Shown here: piece by piece, positions 25,093 to 33,612 of the stretch
Layout of the letters: each line of letters opens with the position of its first letter
Position numbering within the stretch: the stretch's first letter is position 1
Assembly (NCBI GenBank): GCA_029881495.1
Contig: JAOUMJ010000024.1
Coordinates: 1 to 42,919, forward strand
Length of the DNA stretch: 42,919 nt
From: Nitrospinota bacterium
Lineage (GTDB): Bacteria > Nitrospinota_A > UBA7883 > JACRGQ01
Direction: 5' to 3'
Position numbers and translations under genes: made by a program
Notes under the pieces: generated by a model
Told to the model about the DNA's origin: nothing
The model's database searches: none
The model's input: the letters and a program-made list of their open reading frames with translations, nothing else

Positions 25093-26307
25093 TTAGCCTT
25101 TTTTTCCTATTTCCGTCTTTATCCGCATTTCAAAAAGGTCATCCAGTGAATCAGCTTCGGAAGTCAGCACCCCCAGCTCCGTTCTTATTATCATTGCGTT
25201 ATCGAACAGCGTCACTGAGTTGCTTACTATCCGCTGTACCCTGACATCCGCAAATGGCGACCGAACAAGCTGGCTCAACTCGTTTGGCATGTTCATTATT
25301 GATGTAGGTATTTTGATAATTGCCACCGCCACCAGGGTAGTAGCCTCTATGTTTATTTCCTTTATCGCCTCAACAACATGCTGAATGTTCTCAGCCAAGG
25401 CTGTCTGCTCCTCATCCAGAGCCGTCACCTGCTTTCTTATCTTTGCCAGCTCCGTCGCCCAGATACCGAGCTGTTCCTTATATCTCTTGTTTATCTCTGC
25501 TAGATCAACGCTATGTATCTTTATCTCATCCTTCTTCTTGTCGATCTCCCCGGATATGGCGCTCTTTTCATCCCTGGAGGCTTTCTTTTCCTTATTTTTC
25601 AGTTCCCGGATATCGTTCGTCGCCTCGTCGATATTCCTGATCTGTAGCTTTTTCTCATCCAGGATATTGTCGAGTTCCCTCAATATCTCCCCCAGAGCCT
25701 CCCTGTTGTCCGCAAGGGAGAGTACCGCCTCCCTCACATTGGCGTAAACTTCAGGCGCTCTGCCGTTGAAGGTGCCGAGAAACAGTTCCTTTTTAGGCCT
25801 GAAAGCCGGCGAGTATTTAAGGAAGTAGTGGAACGACCTGTAAAAGGCTTCATTATATTTGTCCCCCAGAACCGCCTTCCCGTACGCCTTTACGCTCTCC
25901 GGGTTCGGATCTGTCTCAAGATATTTGCGCTCGTAGTACATATTCGGAAACTCCTCAAAAAGGAGTCCCTGTTGATATAAAACCCTGATCTTTATTGGTG
26001 ACGGGTTAAATCCCGATCCATAGGCATATATCCCTTCAAGCATGACGCTCCCCATCAATTTCCCTACCTCCCTGGATGGAACCTGGGAAGCTACCTGACT
26101 GGGCCATTCAGAAGCGGCGGAGATCGGGATACCGTGCAACATCAGATCGCCAAGCTCCAGCGCTCGGGCGCTTGTGTTCACCCTTTCAAGAGCCATCTCC
26201 ATGCTTGGAGGCTCATTGTAGGCGTTCAGACCCTCAATAACCGTTGAACAGGAGGAGAGTATAAGGGCCAGCGGAACAAATATCAGATATCTTGATCGGT
26301 TGGACAT
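25093..26307 (-). CDS. Coiled-coil lipoprotein of unknown function
   Basis: A 404-residue lipoprotein (signal MSNRSRYLIFVPLALILSSC, Cys20). Residues about 30-200 are a predicted helical domain (ARALELGDLMLHGIPISAAS; SHIP-like repeats are absent). About residues 200-320 form a long charged coiled coil (KKLQIRNIDEATNDIREL, KNKEKKASRDEKSAISGEID). A C-terminal domain follows. The ATG at 26307 is chosen because the signal peptide starts there; a TTG at 26340 would add 11 basic residues and has its GGAG touching the start codon. I do not recognise the family. It lies inside the lipoprotein operon, 26 nt before the LPP20-like gene, and could form a periplasmic rod or ring with its neighbours (inference). 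Confidence 0.78.
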   Translation of the reverse strand: MSNRSRYLIFVPLALILSSCSTVIEGLNAYNEPPSMEMALERVNTSARALELGDLMLHGIPISAASEWPSQVASQVPSREVGKLMGSVMLEGIYAYGSGFNPSPIKIRVLYQQGLLFEEFPNMYYERKYLETDPNPESVKAYGKAVLGDKYNEAFYRSFHYFLKYSPAFRPKKELFLGTFNGRAPEVYANVREAVLSLADNREALGEILRELDNILDEKKLQIRNIDEATNDIRELKNKEKKASRDEKSAISGEIDKKKDEIKIHSVDLAEINKRYKEQLGIWATELAKIRKQVTALDEEQTALAENIQHVVEAIKEINIEATTLVAVAIIKIPTSIMNMPNELSQLVRSPFADVRVQRIVSNSVTLFDNAMIIRTELGVLTSEADSLDDLFEMRIKTEIGKKG

Positions 26308-26375
26308 GCCTATTCTTCGCCTATATATTTTGATACTCAACTCCGGTTCCGGGAAATTTCCCGAAAAACCGGCTC

Positions 26376-27344
26376 CTACTTTTCAGAGCCCTGCATATCC
26401 TTCACAAGCTTTTTCCTGATCTTCTTCACGCAGGAGTCGGCTGAAAGGAGATCTATCTCTTCATCGCTTTTCAAGGCGCTTCCCACCCCTTTGCACGTCT
26501 CGCTCCTGAATGAAGAGATGTTTTGATTTTTCAGGTATAGATTCAGATCGAATGCAAAAAACCTCGCCCTGCTCTTTCCGTCGGACGATTTTTTCTCTTC
26601 CTTGAACGTCACGTCGTATCCGGCAAAGATCGTGTTCGGCAGTTTTTCGCAAACTCCAGCCTTTTCCCCTTTTGCGCATGGGAGGAATTCCGCTTCCGGC
26701 GCTTTCACTTCCAATCCCAACTCCCTGAATATCGATTCAAGGTTCCCTTTAAAGCGCCCCTTCATTTCAGGAAGCGCCGCGTTCTCCCCTAATGGGAAAA
26801 ACATGATCATCTTACTTGTGTATTTTTTCGCCAGCTTCTCCTTCATCTCCTCCTGAATCGCTTTTACGGTCTTCTCCGATATGACGGCAAGGGTCCAGAG
26901 CTGGCAATTGTCCCTGTTTAACCATTTGTTCGGGAAATCTACGTCCCTAAGCGTCTGTTTCACACTCGATTCCGTAACGGCCTCAACCTCCTGCTCAACG
27001 TCATCGCTCCCACCCCTGGAACTGCTTTTCAGCGTATCCCGTATCGTGGAAGAAACGGATACCGATATCTTCATTGATATCTCGTTCAAGGCGCTCTGCT
27101 TCGAGGCTTCCAGCTGTGCTTCCACGGAATCCTTTCTTTCAGAAACGCCAACACCGACATAGTGGCCGGGCATGGTCCAGCCGGAGGTTATCCATTTCGG
27201 CGGAGGCTCCTCGGGAAGAAAATCGCACCTGACCCCTTCTGAAGATGCAGGAAATAGAGTGAATAGCAGAAGAGAGAGAAGCAGAAGCGGTATAGGCTTC
27301 TCCCCTCTCAATCTGTTCAACGATTGATGCGTATAATTGACCAT
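26376..27344 (-). CDS. Exported LPP20-like envelope protein
   Basis: A 322-residue protein with a signal peptide (IPLLLLSLLLFTLFPASSEG) and no lipobox. Residues about 45-190 resemble the LPP20 domain: PPKWITSGW, YVGVGVSERKDSVEAQLEAS, SALNEISMKISVSVSST, then WTLAVISEKTVKAIQEEM. The C-terminal half (about 195-322; cysteines in FLPCAKGEKAGVCEKL and SETCKGVGS) looks like a separate domain similar to those paired with LPP20 in other bacteria, and may be held by disulfides. The start at 27344 has AAGGGG about 10 nt upstream; the longer frame to 27389 would put basic residues before the signal. Second gene of the operon. Function unknown. Confidence 0.75.
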   Translation of the reverse strand: MVNYTHQSLNRLRGEKPIPLLLLSLLLFTLFPASSEGVRCDFLPEEPPPKWITSGWTMPGHYVGVGVSERKDSVEAQLEASKQSALNEISMKISVSVSSTIRDTLKSSSRGGSDDVEQEVEAVTESSVKQTLRDVDFPNKWLNRDNCQLWTLAVISEKTVKAIQEEMKEKLAKKYTSKMIMFFPLGENAALPEMKGRFKGNLESIFRELGLEVKAPEAEFLPCAKGEKAGVCEKLPNTIFAGYDVTFKEEKKSSDGKSRARFFAFDLNLYLKNQNISSFRSETCKGVGSALKSDEEIDLLSADSCVKKIRKKLVKDMQGSEK

Positions 27345-27390
27345 TTTTGTGGACCCCTTTCCGAACTTCATGTCACGCGCGGCTACCACA

Positions 27391-28197
27391 TTAAAGCCCC
27401 GACTCTTCTTTCGCCTTTATACTGCTCTGGAGCGATTTCAACGCTTCCCGCGCCCGCCGTTCCGCCAGTATATAGAGTTCATCCTTGCTTATCGCAAGCG
27501 CCGCTTCGTAGTCTTTCAAAGCTTTTTTCAGATTTGTCACGCCCCCTTTCGCCTCGTAAGCGACGCCTCGGTTGTACAGGCTTTCATGATTGTTCGGAAG
27601 TTTTTTTATCTGCTCCGTCCATATGTCGATCGCCTGATCCCAGTTCCCTTCCATCGCGGCATTTACTCCGATGCTGTTTGTCCCCGATGTTTTGAATTCC
27701 CGAAGCTCCCTGCGGGTGGTATGTACAAAGAGAGAGACATACTCCTTCACAGCTTTTTCCACTAGGATGCTCCTGACCTCCGATGCGGGCGCTCCGGGCC
27801 TGTTCGCATTTTTGGAAACCGATTTTTTCTTGAAAATCTCTCCGCCGTAATACATCACAAAAGAGATCCCAAGCGAACCGCCGCCATCGTTGATTCTGCA
27901 CTCCGTGACCTCACCTTTTATCGTTATGGTGACGTCTTCTTCTATAAATTCAACATCCCTCTCAAACTCGAAGATCCCCGCCTTGTCTATCTCCATTTCC
28001 AGCCTCTCCATTATCGGACCGGTGCACGATTCTTCCCCCTTGAACTCCCCAATGAATACCTTGCTCACACCTTCCGGCAGAGGTATATCCGGGGTGACCG
28101 CGACATTAACCACTACGGCTTTCGGCGTAGTTGCGCATCCAAAACCGATAAGGAAAAGAGCTGAAAGAGAGAGGAGCCTGAACAATGAAAATTTCAT
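27391..28197 (-). CDS. Envelope protein with C-terminal TPR, probable lipoprotein
   Basis: A 268-residue protein with signal SLFRLLSLSALFLIGFGC. Cys21 is a probable lipidation site, although the lipobox (GFGC) is non-standard. The middle (about 30-165) has the alternating beta pattern of the LpoB/CsgG-like fold (VSKVFIGEFKGEESC, VTITIKGEVTECRI). Residues about 185-255 are one to two tetratricopeptide repeats (GNWDQAIDIWTEQIKKLPNN, ESLYNRGVAYEAKGG, LKDYEAALAISKD). The start at 28197 has GGAG 7 nt upstream; a frame open to 28365 runs across the promoter and is not used. It is the first gene of the operon. Such proteins often scaffold outer-membrane complexes; the exact partner is unknown. Confidence 0.78.
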   Translation of the reverse strand: MKFSLFRLLSLSALFLIGFGCATTPKAVVVNVAVTPDIPLPEGVSKVFIGEFKGEESCTGPIMERLEMEIDKAGIFEFERDVEFIEEDVTITIKGEVTECRINDGGGSLGISFVMYYGGEIFKKKSVSKNANRPGAPASEVRSILVEKAVKEYVSLFVHTTRRELREFKTSGTNSIGVNAAMEGNWDQAIDIWTEQIKKLPNNHESLYNRGVAYEAKGGVTNLKKALKDYEAALAISKDELYILAERRAREALKSLQSSIKAKEESGL

Positions 28198-28244
28198 ATG
28201 ATTACTCCATGTCAACCTGATATTTTGACCGCCTGTTTGACTCA

Positions 28245-28272
28245 ATTTTATTTTATTCAGATGGTTTGTCAA
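28245..28272 (-). promoter_or_regulatory. Sigma-70-type promoter of the lipoprotein operon
   Basis: Minus strand: perfect -35 TTGACA (28272-28267), 16-nt spacer, -10 TAAAAT (28250-28245, 5 of 6). The -10 ends 48 nt before the ATG at 28197. Confidence 0.65.
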
Positions 28273-28304
28273 GATAGCAGTATACCCCATTACCTGAGGC
28301 CAAT

Positions 28305-28333
28305 TTCGAGCAATTAGATTTCTGCGGTATAAT
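28305..28333 (+). promoter_or_regulatory. Promoter of msrB-msrA
   Basis: Perfect -10 TATAAT at 28328-28333, 17 nt after TTCGAG (weak -35), placing transcription about 20 nt before the msrB ATG. The very short leader fits. Confidence 0.5.
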
Positions 28334-28359
28334 GTACTTACGATATACACAACTGGAAT

Positions 28360-28890
28360 ATGCATATTTTGAGATATTCAAAAACCTTTTTACCCGCAAT
28401 AATTCTTATAGGATTGTTTCAAACAATGAGCGAGTCCTACAGATTGAATAAACCGTCCGAAGAGGAACTCAAAAAGATGTTAACGCCGCTTCAATACCAT
28501 GTCATCTGTGAAAACGGCACCGAACAACCATTCAGCAACGACTATTGGAATAACAAGGAGCCAGGGATATACGTTGACCGTGTTTCGGGTGAGCCTCTTT
28601 TCAGTTCGCTGGACAAGTATGATTCAGGCACCGGCTGGCCGAGCTTCACAAAACCGCTTGAGCCGGAAAATATCAAGGAGAAGGAGGACAACAGCCACTC
28701 GATACCCCGTACCGAGGTGCGTAGCAAGGGGGGCGACAGCCATCTGGGGCATGTTTTCAATGACGGCGCTGGCCCGGAGAGGCTTCGATACTGCATAAAT
28801 TCGGCATCGCTCCGTTTTATTCACCTCAACGACCTGGATAAAGAGGGGTACGGAGAGTACAAGAAACTTTTCAATAAACGGCAGGACTGA
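28360..28890 (+). CDS. msrB: Peptide-methionine (R)-S-oxide reductase MsrB, exported
   Basis: A 176-residue MsrB that reduces methionine-R-sulfoxide in proteins. A hydrophobic N-terminus ([16 protein letters not shown]) suggests export to the periplasm. The catalytic domain shows [18 protein letters not shown], the DSGTGWPSF block, [10 protein letters not shown] and the catalytic cysteine in [12 protein letters not shown] (Cys148). The four zinc-binding cysteines of one MsrB type are absent, so this is the zinc-free kind. The ATG has only GGA at short distance; a start at 28426 would give a cytosolic form. It is followed at once by msrA. Confidence 0.93.
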   Translation: MHILRYSKTFLPAIILIGLFQTMSESYRLNKPSEEELKKMLTPLQYHVICENGTEQPFSNDYWNNKEPGIYVDRVSGEPLFSSLDKYDSGTGWPSFTKPLEPENIKEKEDNSHSIPRTEVRSKGGDSHLGHVFNDGAGPERLRYCINSASLRFIHLNDLDKEGYGEYKKLFNKRQD

Positions 28891-29541
28891 TTGAAAATTT
28901 ATGAAAAGTCTTCGGGAGCCAAAAGGGATGCCGTTATTCTACTTTCATTCATATACATCCTCTCCTTTTCAAGCTGGTGCTACGCTGTGAAAGGGGACGC
29001 AAAAGGGGAGACCGAAATAGCGACATTCGCCGGGGGCTGTTTCTGGTGCATGGAACCTCCGTTTGAGAAGCTGGACGGAGTTTTATGCGTTATTTCGGGC
29101 TATGCAGGGGGGAAGAAGGAGAATCCTTCATACGAGGAGGTCTCCTCAGGTGGAACCGGCCACACCGAATCGATACAGATCGTATTTAATCCGAAAAAGG
29201 TCTCATACGGTGAACTGCTTGATGTGTTCTGGCGCAATATCGATCCGACCGACGCGCATGGACAGTTCGTCGACAAGGGGGATCAATACCGTCCCGCTAT
29301 CTTCTACCACGACGATGAGCAGAAACGTATCGCCGAAGGATCGAAAAAGAAACTCCAGTCCTCCGGTAAGTTCGACAGACCGGTCGTTGTGGAAATTGTA
29401 CCTGCAGGTCCTTTTTATCCCGCCGAAGAGTACCATCAGGATTACTACAAGAAAAATCCTGTCCGCTACAAATACTACCGATATAATTCAGGACGCGACC
29501 AGTTTCTCGACGGTGCATGGAGCGAAGAAAAAGGGGAATAA
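28891..29541 (+). CDS. msrA: Peptide-methionine (S)-S-oxide reductase MsrA, exported
   Basis: A 216-residue MsrA acting on methionine-S-sulfoxide. A signal-like segment (VILLSFIYILSFSSWCYA) is followed by the catalytic motif GGCFWCMEPPFEKLDGV, with the first Cys as nucleophile, then VISGYAGGKKENPSYEEV, GHTESIQIVF and DPTDAHGQFVDKGDQYRPAI, all conserved in MsrA. The frame starts with TTG directly after the msrB TGA; the nearby ATG at 28901 is out of frame, so coupling to msrB is likely. The pair would repair both sulfoxide isomers in envelope proteins, next to respiratory genes. Some bacteria have the two fused in one chain. Confidence 0.93.
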   Translation: MKIYEKSSGAKRDAVILLSFIYILSFSSWCYAVKGDAKGETEIATFAGGCFWCMEPPFEKLDGVLCVISGYAGGKKENPSYEEVSSGGTGHTESIQIVFNPKKVSYGELLDVFWRNIDPTDAHGQFVDKGDQYRPAIFYHDDEQKRIAEGSKKKLQSSGKFDRPVVVEIVPAGPFYPAEEYHQDYYKKNPVRYKYYRYNSGRDQFLDGAWSEEKGE

Positions 29542-29576
29542 GCCGACATCTAATGTTGTCATTATTATTTTAAAAC

Positions 29577-29612
29577 CTAAAAAAAACGGGGAGCCAACAT
29601 GTGGCCCCCCGT
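29577..29612 (-). terminator. Rho-independent terminator of the oxidase operon
   Basis: Minus strand: a 12-bp stem with one A-C mismatch (AACGGGGGGCCA / TGGCTCCCCGTT), 5-nt loop, then TTTTT. It begins 18 nt after the coxA stop. Confidence 0.88.
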
Positions 29613-29630
29613 TCGCGAAACATCCGCTGT

Positions 29631-31196
29631 CTACTTGGTGTAGTTGTACGGGGTCCAGTCCGCCGCAATCTGCGGGATGGTGGCAAAGTTGCCCGGTCCC
29701 GGAGGGTTCGGCGTATGAGTCCATTCAAGCGACTTTGAGTTCCACGGATTTGCCGGCGATTTCTCGCCCGCTATTGCGCCGTGTATCCAGTTGATAATAG
29801 TAATCGCCATACCGAGTGCTACCATGACCGCCCCGTATGTGGCTATGTGATGGTAACTTTCCGCCTCCGGCATCATCGGATAATCATAGTAGCGTCTTGG
29901 CATACCCATTACTCCGACAATGAAGAGCGGCCAGAAGGTTACGTTTACACCTATGAAGTTAAGCCAAAAGCCTAGTTTCCCCATGGTCTCGCTCGCCAGC
30001 CTCCCTGTCATTTTCGGGAACCAGAAGTAAATCGATCCGAAAACGCAGAAGGTGGCAAAAATCCCCATTATGAAATGGAAATGAGCATGAACGAATGACG
30101 TCTCGCCGACATGAAGGTCAATGACCGTCATGGCAAGCGGAATCCCGGTCAATCCTCCAAGGAGGAGAAGAAAGAGACATGCTACTCCATAGTACATGGC
30201 GGTATTGAATGTTATCGCGCCCTTATACAGGGTTCCCCACAGGGAGATGACGGTAAGTCCGACTGGAACCGAAATAAGAAGGGTAGTAACCATCTGCCCT
30301 ATCCTTATCCAGTCCGGCATACCGGATGTGTAGAGATGGTGCACCCATACCTCGCCGCTGATAAGGACGATCCCCCACATACCTCCGTAAACAAGCGCCT
30401 TGTAGTTGAATATCCTGTTCTTCGACATGGTAGCAATGATCTCAAAGAGAAGCCCCATAGCCGGAAGGAATATTACATATACAGCGGGATGCGAGTAAAA
30501 CCAGAACAGATTCTGGTATAGAAGCACGTCCCCGCCGTTATCCGGGCTGAAGAAATTTGTCCCCAGATATTTGTCGAATAGAATTAGCGTAACAGCCGCG
30601 GCCAGTACCGGAACGAAGATAAGCTGAATTATCAAACCGGTAAATATCGACCAGACAAAAACGTTCAACTGGTTCCATCCCATGCCGGGTGCCCTAAGGT
30701 AAATGATCGTTGTAAGGAAATTCACCGCGCCGAGAATGGAAGAAAAACCTATCAGATGCACAGTGAAAACGTAAAACGAAGTATTGCCCGCGGTCTGCAC
30801 CGAGTACGGGGGATATCCGGTCCACATCACATCCGGCGGATCGGGTATGACGAAAGTAAGAAGGGCCACGACAATCCCCATCCAGTACAGCCAGACGCTT
30901 AGAGCGTTCACTCTCGGAAAGGCGACATCCTTCGCGCCGATCATCAGCGGAATGAAATAGTTCGCGGCAAACCCCGTCAATCCCGGTATCAGAAATCCGA
31001 GTATCATCGCTGCGCCGTGAAAATAGAGCCAGACGTTGTACTGAGTCGGATCCGAAATGAGATCGGCTCCGGGGCTATACTGCTCAGCCCGGATCAACAG
31101 CGCCATTATCCCCGCAACGGCAAAGGCGGCAATCGATCCTATGAGATATAAGATACCGACCCTTTTATGGTCGGTAGTAAAAATCCACTCTTTCAT
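29631..31196 (-). CDS. coxA: Cytochrome c oxidase subunit I, A2-type
   Basis: A 521-residue haem-copper oxidase catalytic subunit with about twelve transmembrane helices. Low-spin haem ligands are His60 (YFHGAAM) and a His in FVHAHFHFIMG. CuB ligands are His236, linked to Tyr240 in FYSHPAVYVIFLPAMG, and His286/His287 in VWVHHLYTSG. Helix VI has YSHP rather than the Glu-bearing GHPEVY, which is the mark of A2-type oxidases, so the D-channel end uses Tyr-Ser. The enzyme reduces oxygen to water and pumps protons. AAAGGAGAGGAAACCT precedes the ATG. It is last in the operon, which is unusual in order (III, SCO, II, I). No subunit IV was found. Confidence 0.96.
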   Translation of the reverse strand: MKEWIFTTDHKRVGILYLIGSIAAFAVAGIMALLIRAEQYSPGADLISDPTQYNVWLYFHGAAMILGFLIPGLTGFAANYFIPLMIGAKDVAFPRVNALSVWLYWMGIVVALLTFVIPDPPDVMWTGYPPYSVQTAGNTSFYVFTVHLIGFSSILGAVNFLTTIIYLRAPGMGWNQLNVFVWSIFTGLIIQLIFVPVLAAAVTLILFDKYLGTNFFSPDNGGDVLLYQNLFWFYSHPAVYVIFLPAMGLLFEIIATMSKNRIFNYKALVYGGMWGIVLISGEVWVHHLYTSGMPDWIRIGQMVTTLLISVPVGLTVISLWGTLYKGAITFNTAMYYGVACLFLLLLGGLTGIPLAMTVIDLHVGETSFVHAHFHFIMGIFATFCVFGSIYFWFPKMTGRLASETMGKLGFWLNFIGVNVTFWPLFIVGVMGMPRRYYDYPMMPEAESYHHIATYGAVMVALGMAITIINWIHGAIAGEKSPANPWNSKSLEWTHTPNPPGPGNFATIPQIAADWTPYNYTK

Positions 31197-31228
31197 AGGT
31201 TTCCTCTCCTTTAATTTTTTATACCTGT

Positions 31229-31987
31229 TTATGTCCTGTCAGGCATATTTGCCGAAACCGGCAATATCCCTGGAGCGGCCTTGGCGGTTCCGGTTTCCGC
31301 CATATTGTCCAGCCATGCGTTGAATTCATTTTCCGAAACGACGTTTACTTCGGCGTTCATCTCCGCATGTTGAGCGCCGCAGAACTCAGTGCATGTGGCA
31401 TATGTCTTTGCGATTTCAGTCGGATTAAACCAGAGATATGTAACCCTCCCCGGCATCAAGTCTTCCTTTACCCTGTACTTGGGTAGGAAAAAGGAGTGGA
31501 CTACATCATCACTGATCATACGAAGTACCACCGGTCTTCCTACCGGGACCGTCAGAACATCTGAGGTCGCTCCGTTCTCATATTCAAATTCCCATGACCA
31601 CATGCTTCCGGTGACTTTCACCTCAAGCGCGTTTGCTGGAACCCTTCTATAGGTATTCCAGACGGTCCATCCTTTCGCGGCGAGATAGAAATCGTCTGCC
31701 ATGAAGATGAATGCCGGAATAAGCGCCCAGCCCCACATTTGCGCTGTTGTAAGTTTTACGGGGGTGCCGACATCTTCGGGACTCTTTGCGCGGTATTTGA
31801 AAACCATGTAGATCGCGGCGGCGGCAAAAATTCCGCCCAACACAAAAAGATCCATGAGAACATGGTTCCAAAGGTGATCCCAATCGGAAGCGGGATTGGG
31901 TATCTCACCGCCGCCCCCCGAAGCTGAAGCAGGCGACGCAAAAAGCATTGCCAGCCCTATGCCCCTTACTAACGAAATTGAACTCAT
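31229..31987 (-). CDS. coxB: Cytochrome c oxidase subunit II (CuA)
   Basis: A 252-residue subunit with a signal peptide (LVRGIGLAMLFASPASA), two membrane helices and a periplasmic cupredoxin domain. The CuA site is complete: Cys199, Glu201, Cys203, His207 and Met210 in CTEFCGAQHAEM, plus His164 in DDVVHSFFLPKY. It accepts electrons from cytochrome c. No fused cytochrome c domain is present, so the oxidase is aa3-like and not caa3. The ATG at 31987 is chosen because GGAGG lies 7 nt upstream, inside the SCO stop region; an open frame to 32134 is only overlap with that gene. It sits two bases after the SCO stop and 32 nt before coxA. Confidence 0.95.
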   Translation of the reverse strand: MSSISLVRGIGLAMLFASPASASGGGGEIPNPASDWDHLWNHVLMDLFVLGGIFAAAAIYMVFKYRAKSPEDVGTPVKLTTAQMWGWALIPAFIFMADDFYLAAKGWTVWNTYRRVPANALEVKVTGSMWSWEFEYENGATSDVLTVPVGRPVVLRMISDDVVHSFFLPKYRVKEDLMPGRVTYLWFNPTEIAKTYATCTEFCGAQHAEMNAEVNVVSENEFNAWLDNMAETGTAKAAPGILPVSANMPDRT

Positions 31988-31989
31988 AA

Positions 31990-32820
31990 CTATACCTCCA
32001 TTGATTTTCTTTTTTTCTTGAAGATAAATACCGAGCCGAGAAACAGGGATATCCCCAGACCGAGAGAACCGACAGCCACAAAAAGAGGAATATTTAAGGA
32101 ATATTTTCCGTCCTTGTAGTTGTAGCTGTAGCAAAACCCCAGGACGAGGCTTGTTATCTCCGTCGGTTTGATCTGCTCCTTGGCTGTTTCAATTAACGCA
32201 AGTTCCACGTCTTTGCTGCTGACTGTTGAAGAATATAAATATCTTGATACCCTCCCTTCAGGAGTCACAAATATAAATACACTCGGATGGAAAAATGTCC
32301 TGTCCCGTGGAGACCAGAAAAAGTTGAACCCGAGAGATGAAGTAAACGGTTTTATCTCATCGGCATCCTTTATCCTTGCTATTGTCCAGCCTTTCTTGAA
32401 ATCAGCAGGCATTCCCAGCTCCCTGGTGAACATCTCCATGGTTTCAGAATTATCATGACTGTCAAAAGATACAGTAATAACATGGTAGTCATTGCCGATA
32501 TTGAACCGTTCGATGCTTTCCAGAAGATTCAGGAGCTCGATATTGGTTACCGAGCAGGCTCCATCACACTTGTAATAAGAAAGTACCAGGATCATGGGCT
32601 TGCTCAGATTCTCGCCGAGAGTGAACTCTCTCCCGGTCATGTCCAGAAGTTTCAAATCACCATTTATCTTTTTACCAAGGTATTCTTCCTGGTCGATTAA
32701 AAATACATTCGGATCAATTTCAGATTCGGGACTCCGGTTATACCTTGCCGACACTATCGTAGACGCAACAAGAATTGCCACGGCTGTCAGAACCCCTATT
32801 CTGGACATATTTAACAACAC
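31990..32820 (-). CDS. SCO1/SenC copper chaperone
   Basis: A 276-residue protein anchored at both ends (MSRIGVLTAVAILVASTIVS at the start, IPLFVAVGSLGLGISLFLGS near the end) around a thioredoxin-like domain. Copper ligands are Cys85 and Cys89 (KCDGAC) and His178 (RTFFHPSV). SCO proteins load copper into the CuA site of subunit II, which is encoded directly downstream. The start is GTG at 32820 with AGGGGTGG just upstream; the in-frame ATG at 32808 is too far from that site. A second, C-terminal membrane helix followed by a basic tail (KKKRKSMEV) is less usual for SCO. Confidence 0.92.
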   Translation of the reverse strand: MLLNMSRIGVLTAVAILVASTIVSARYNRSPESEIDPNVFLIDQEEYLGKKINGDLKLLDMTGREFTLGENLSKPMILVLSYYKCDGACSVTNIELLNLLESIERFNIGNDYHVITVSFDSHDNSETMEMFTRELGMPADFKKGWTIARIKDADEIKPFTSSLGFNFFWSPRDRTFFHPSVFIFVTPEGRVSRYLYSSTVSSKDVELALIETAKEQIKPTEITSLVLGFCYSYNYKDGKYSLNIPLFVAVGSLGLGISLFLGSVFIFKKKRKSMEV

Positions 32821-32842
32821 TCAACCACCCCTGAAATCCTGA

Positions 32843-33589
32843 CTACCAGAAATATACCTGCGTTACGACAAAGAACCAGATAATATCGACAAAGTGCCAA
32901 TACACGCTTGCGCACTTTACGAATGTATCATTCACTCTTCCGCCAAGCGCCGGTATAAGCACGGCAATGAACACGCATACGCCGACAAGGACGTGAGCCG
33001 CGTGGAATCCGGTTATCGAGTAAAATGCCGAACTGTAGATATTGGTCGAAGTGCCAAACCCTTGGTGAAGAAGATGATTGTACTCATAGGCTGTAAAGCC
33101 TAAAAAGATTATGCCAAGACCGATAGTGGTCATCAGCCATGATCTGAATCCGCCAGCATCGCCCGCATCGAGCTTCTCTTCGGCAAAATGAATGGTCACG
33201 CTGGAAGATACCAGAACGATAGTCATCAAAACCGGAATGACCAGATTGATATGCGGAGTACCAGCCGGAGGCCATGTATCCGAAAGAAGCCTTAATCCCC
33301 AGTAGCTTGAAAACAGCCCGAGGAAGATGAGCACTTCCGACGTGATGAAGATCGGCAAGCCGACCTTTGAATAGCCGAACTGCCATTCATTCGCTCCTAT
33401 CCCTTCATTTATCCATCCTGAAATACCGGCAAGAAGAACCGGTACACCGATTCCGAGGCACGCGGTAGCCATTCCAATACTCTCATACTGGAAATAACTT
33501 GCGAATGCCAAAGGAACGGTGAAAAGAAGTCCAACTGCAATGACAATTGGTGCCCAACTCGTTTCCCAATGATGTTCATGAGCCTGCAT
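32843..33589 (-). CDS. coxC: Cytochrome c oxidase subunit III
   Basis: A 248-residue membrane protein with about seven helices (first TM from residue 13). Family stretches are ITSEVLIFLGLFSSYWGLRL, SYGFTAYEYN-like segment LGFTAYEYNHLLHQGF, YSITGFHAAHVLVGV and VYWHFVDIIWFFVVTQVYFW. Subunit III stabilises the proton-pumping core and binds lipids. AAGGGGG stands 7 nt before the ATG. It is the first structural gene of the oxidase operon, 22 nt ahead of the SCO gene and 54 nt after the Rrf2 regulator gene. Confidence 0.94.
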   Translation of the reverse strand: MQAHEHHWETSWAPIVIAVGLLFTVPLAFASYFQYESIGMATACLGIGVPVLLAGISGWINEGIGANEWQFGYSKVGLPIFITSEVLIFLGLFSSYWGLRLLSDTWPPAGTPHINLVIPVLMTIVLVSSSVTIHFAEEKLDAGDAGGFRSWLMTTIGLGIIFLGFTAYEYNHLLHQGFGTSTNIYSSAFYSITGFHAAHVLVGVCVFIAVLIPALGGRVNDTFVKCASVYWHFVDIIWFFVVTQVYFW

Positions 33590-33612
33590 ACAATTACCCC
33601 CTTATAAAAATA

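Noticed and set aside
28198-28365. N-terminal extension of the TPR lipoprotein to 28365
   Set aside because: It crosses a perfect TTGACA/TAAAAT promoter, overlaps the msrB start, and hides an obvious signal peptide beginning at 28197 with a GGAG site.
31988-32134. Extended start of coxB
   Set aside because: The extra 49 residues only read through the 3' end of the SCO gene in another frame; GGAGG before 31987 and the signal peptide fix the start.
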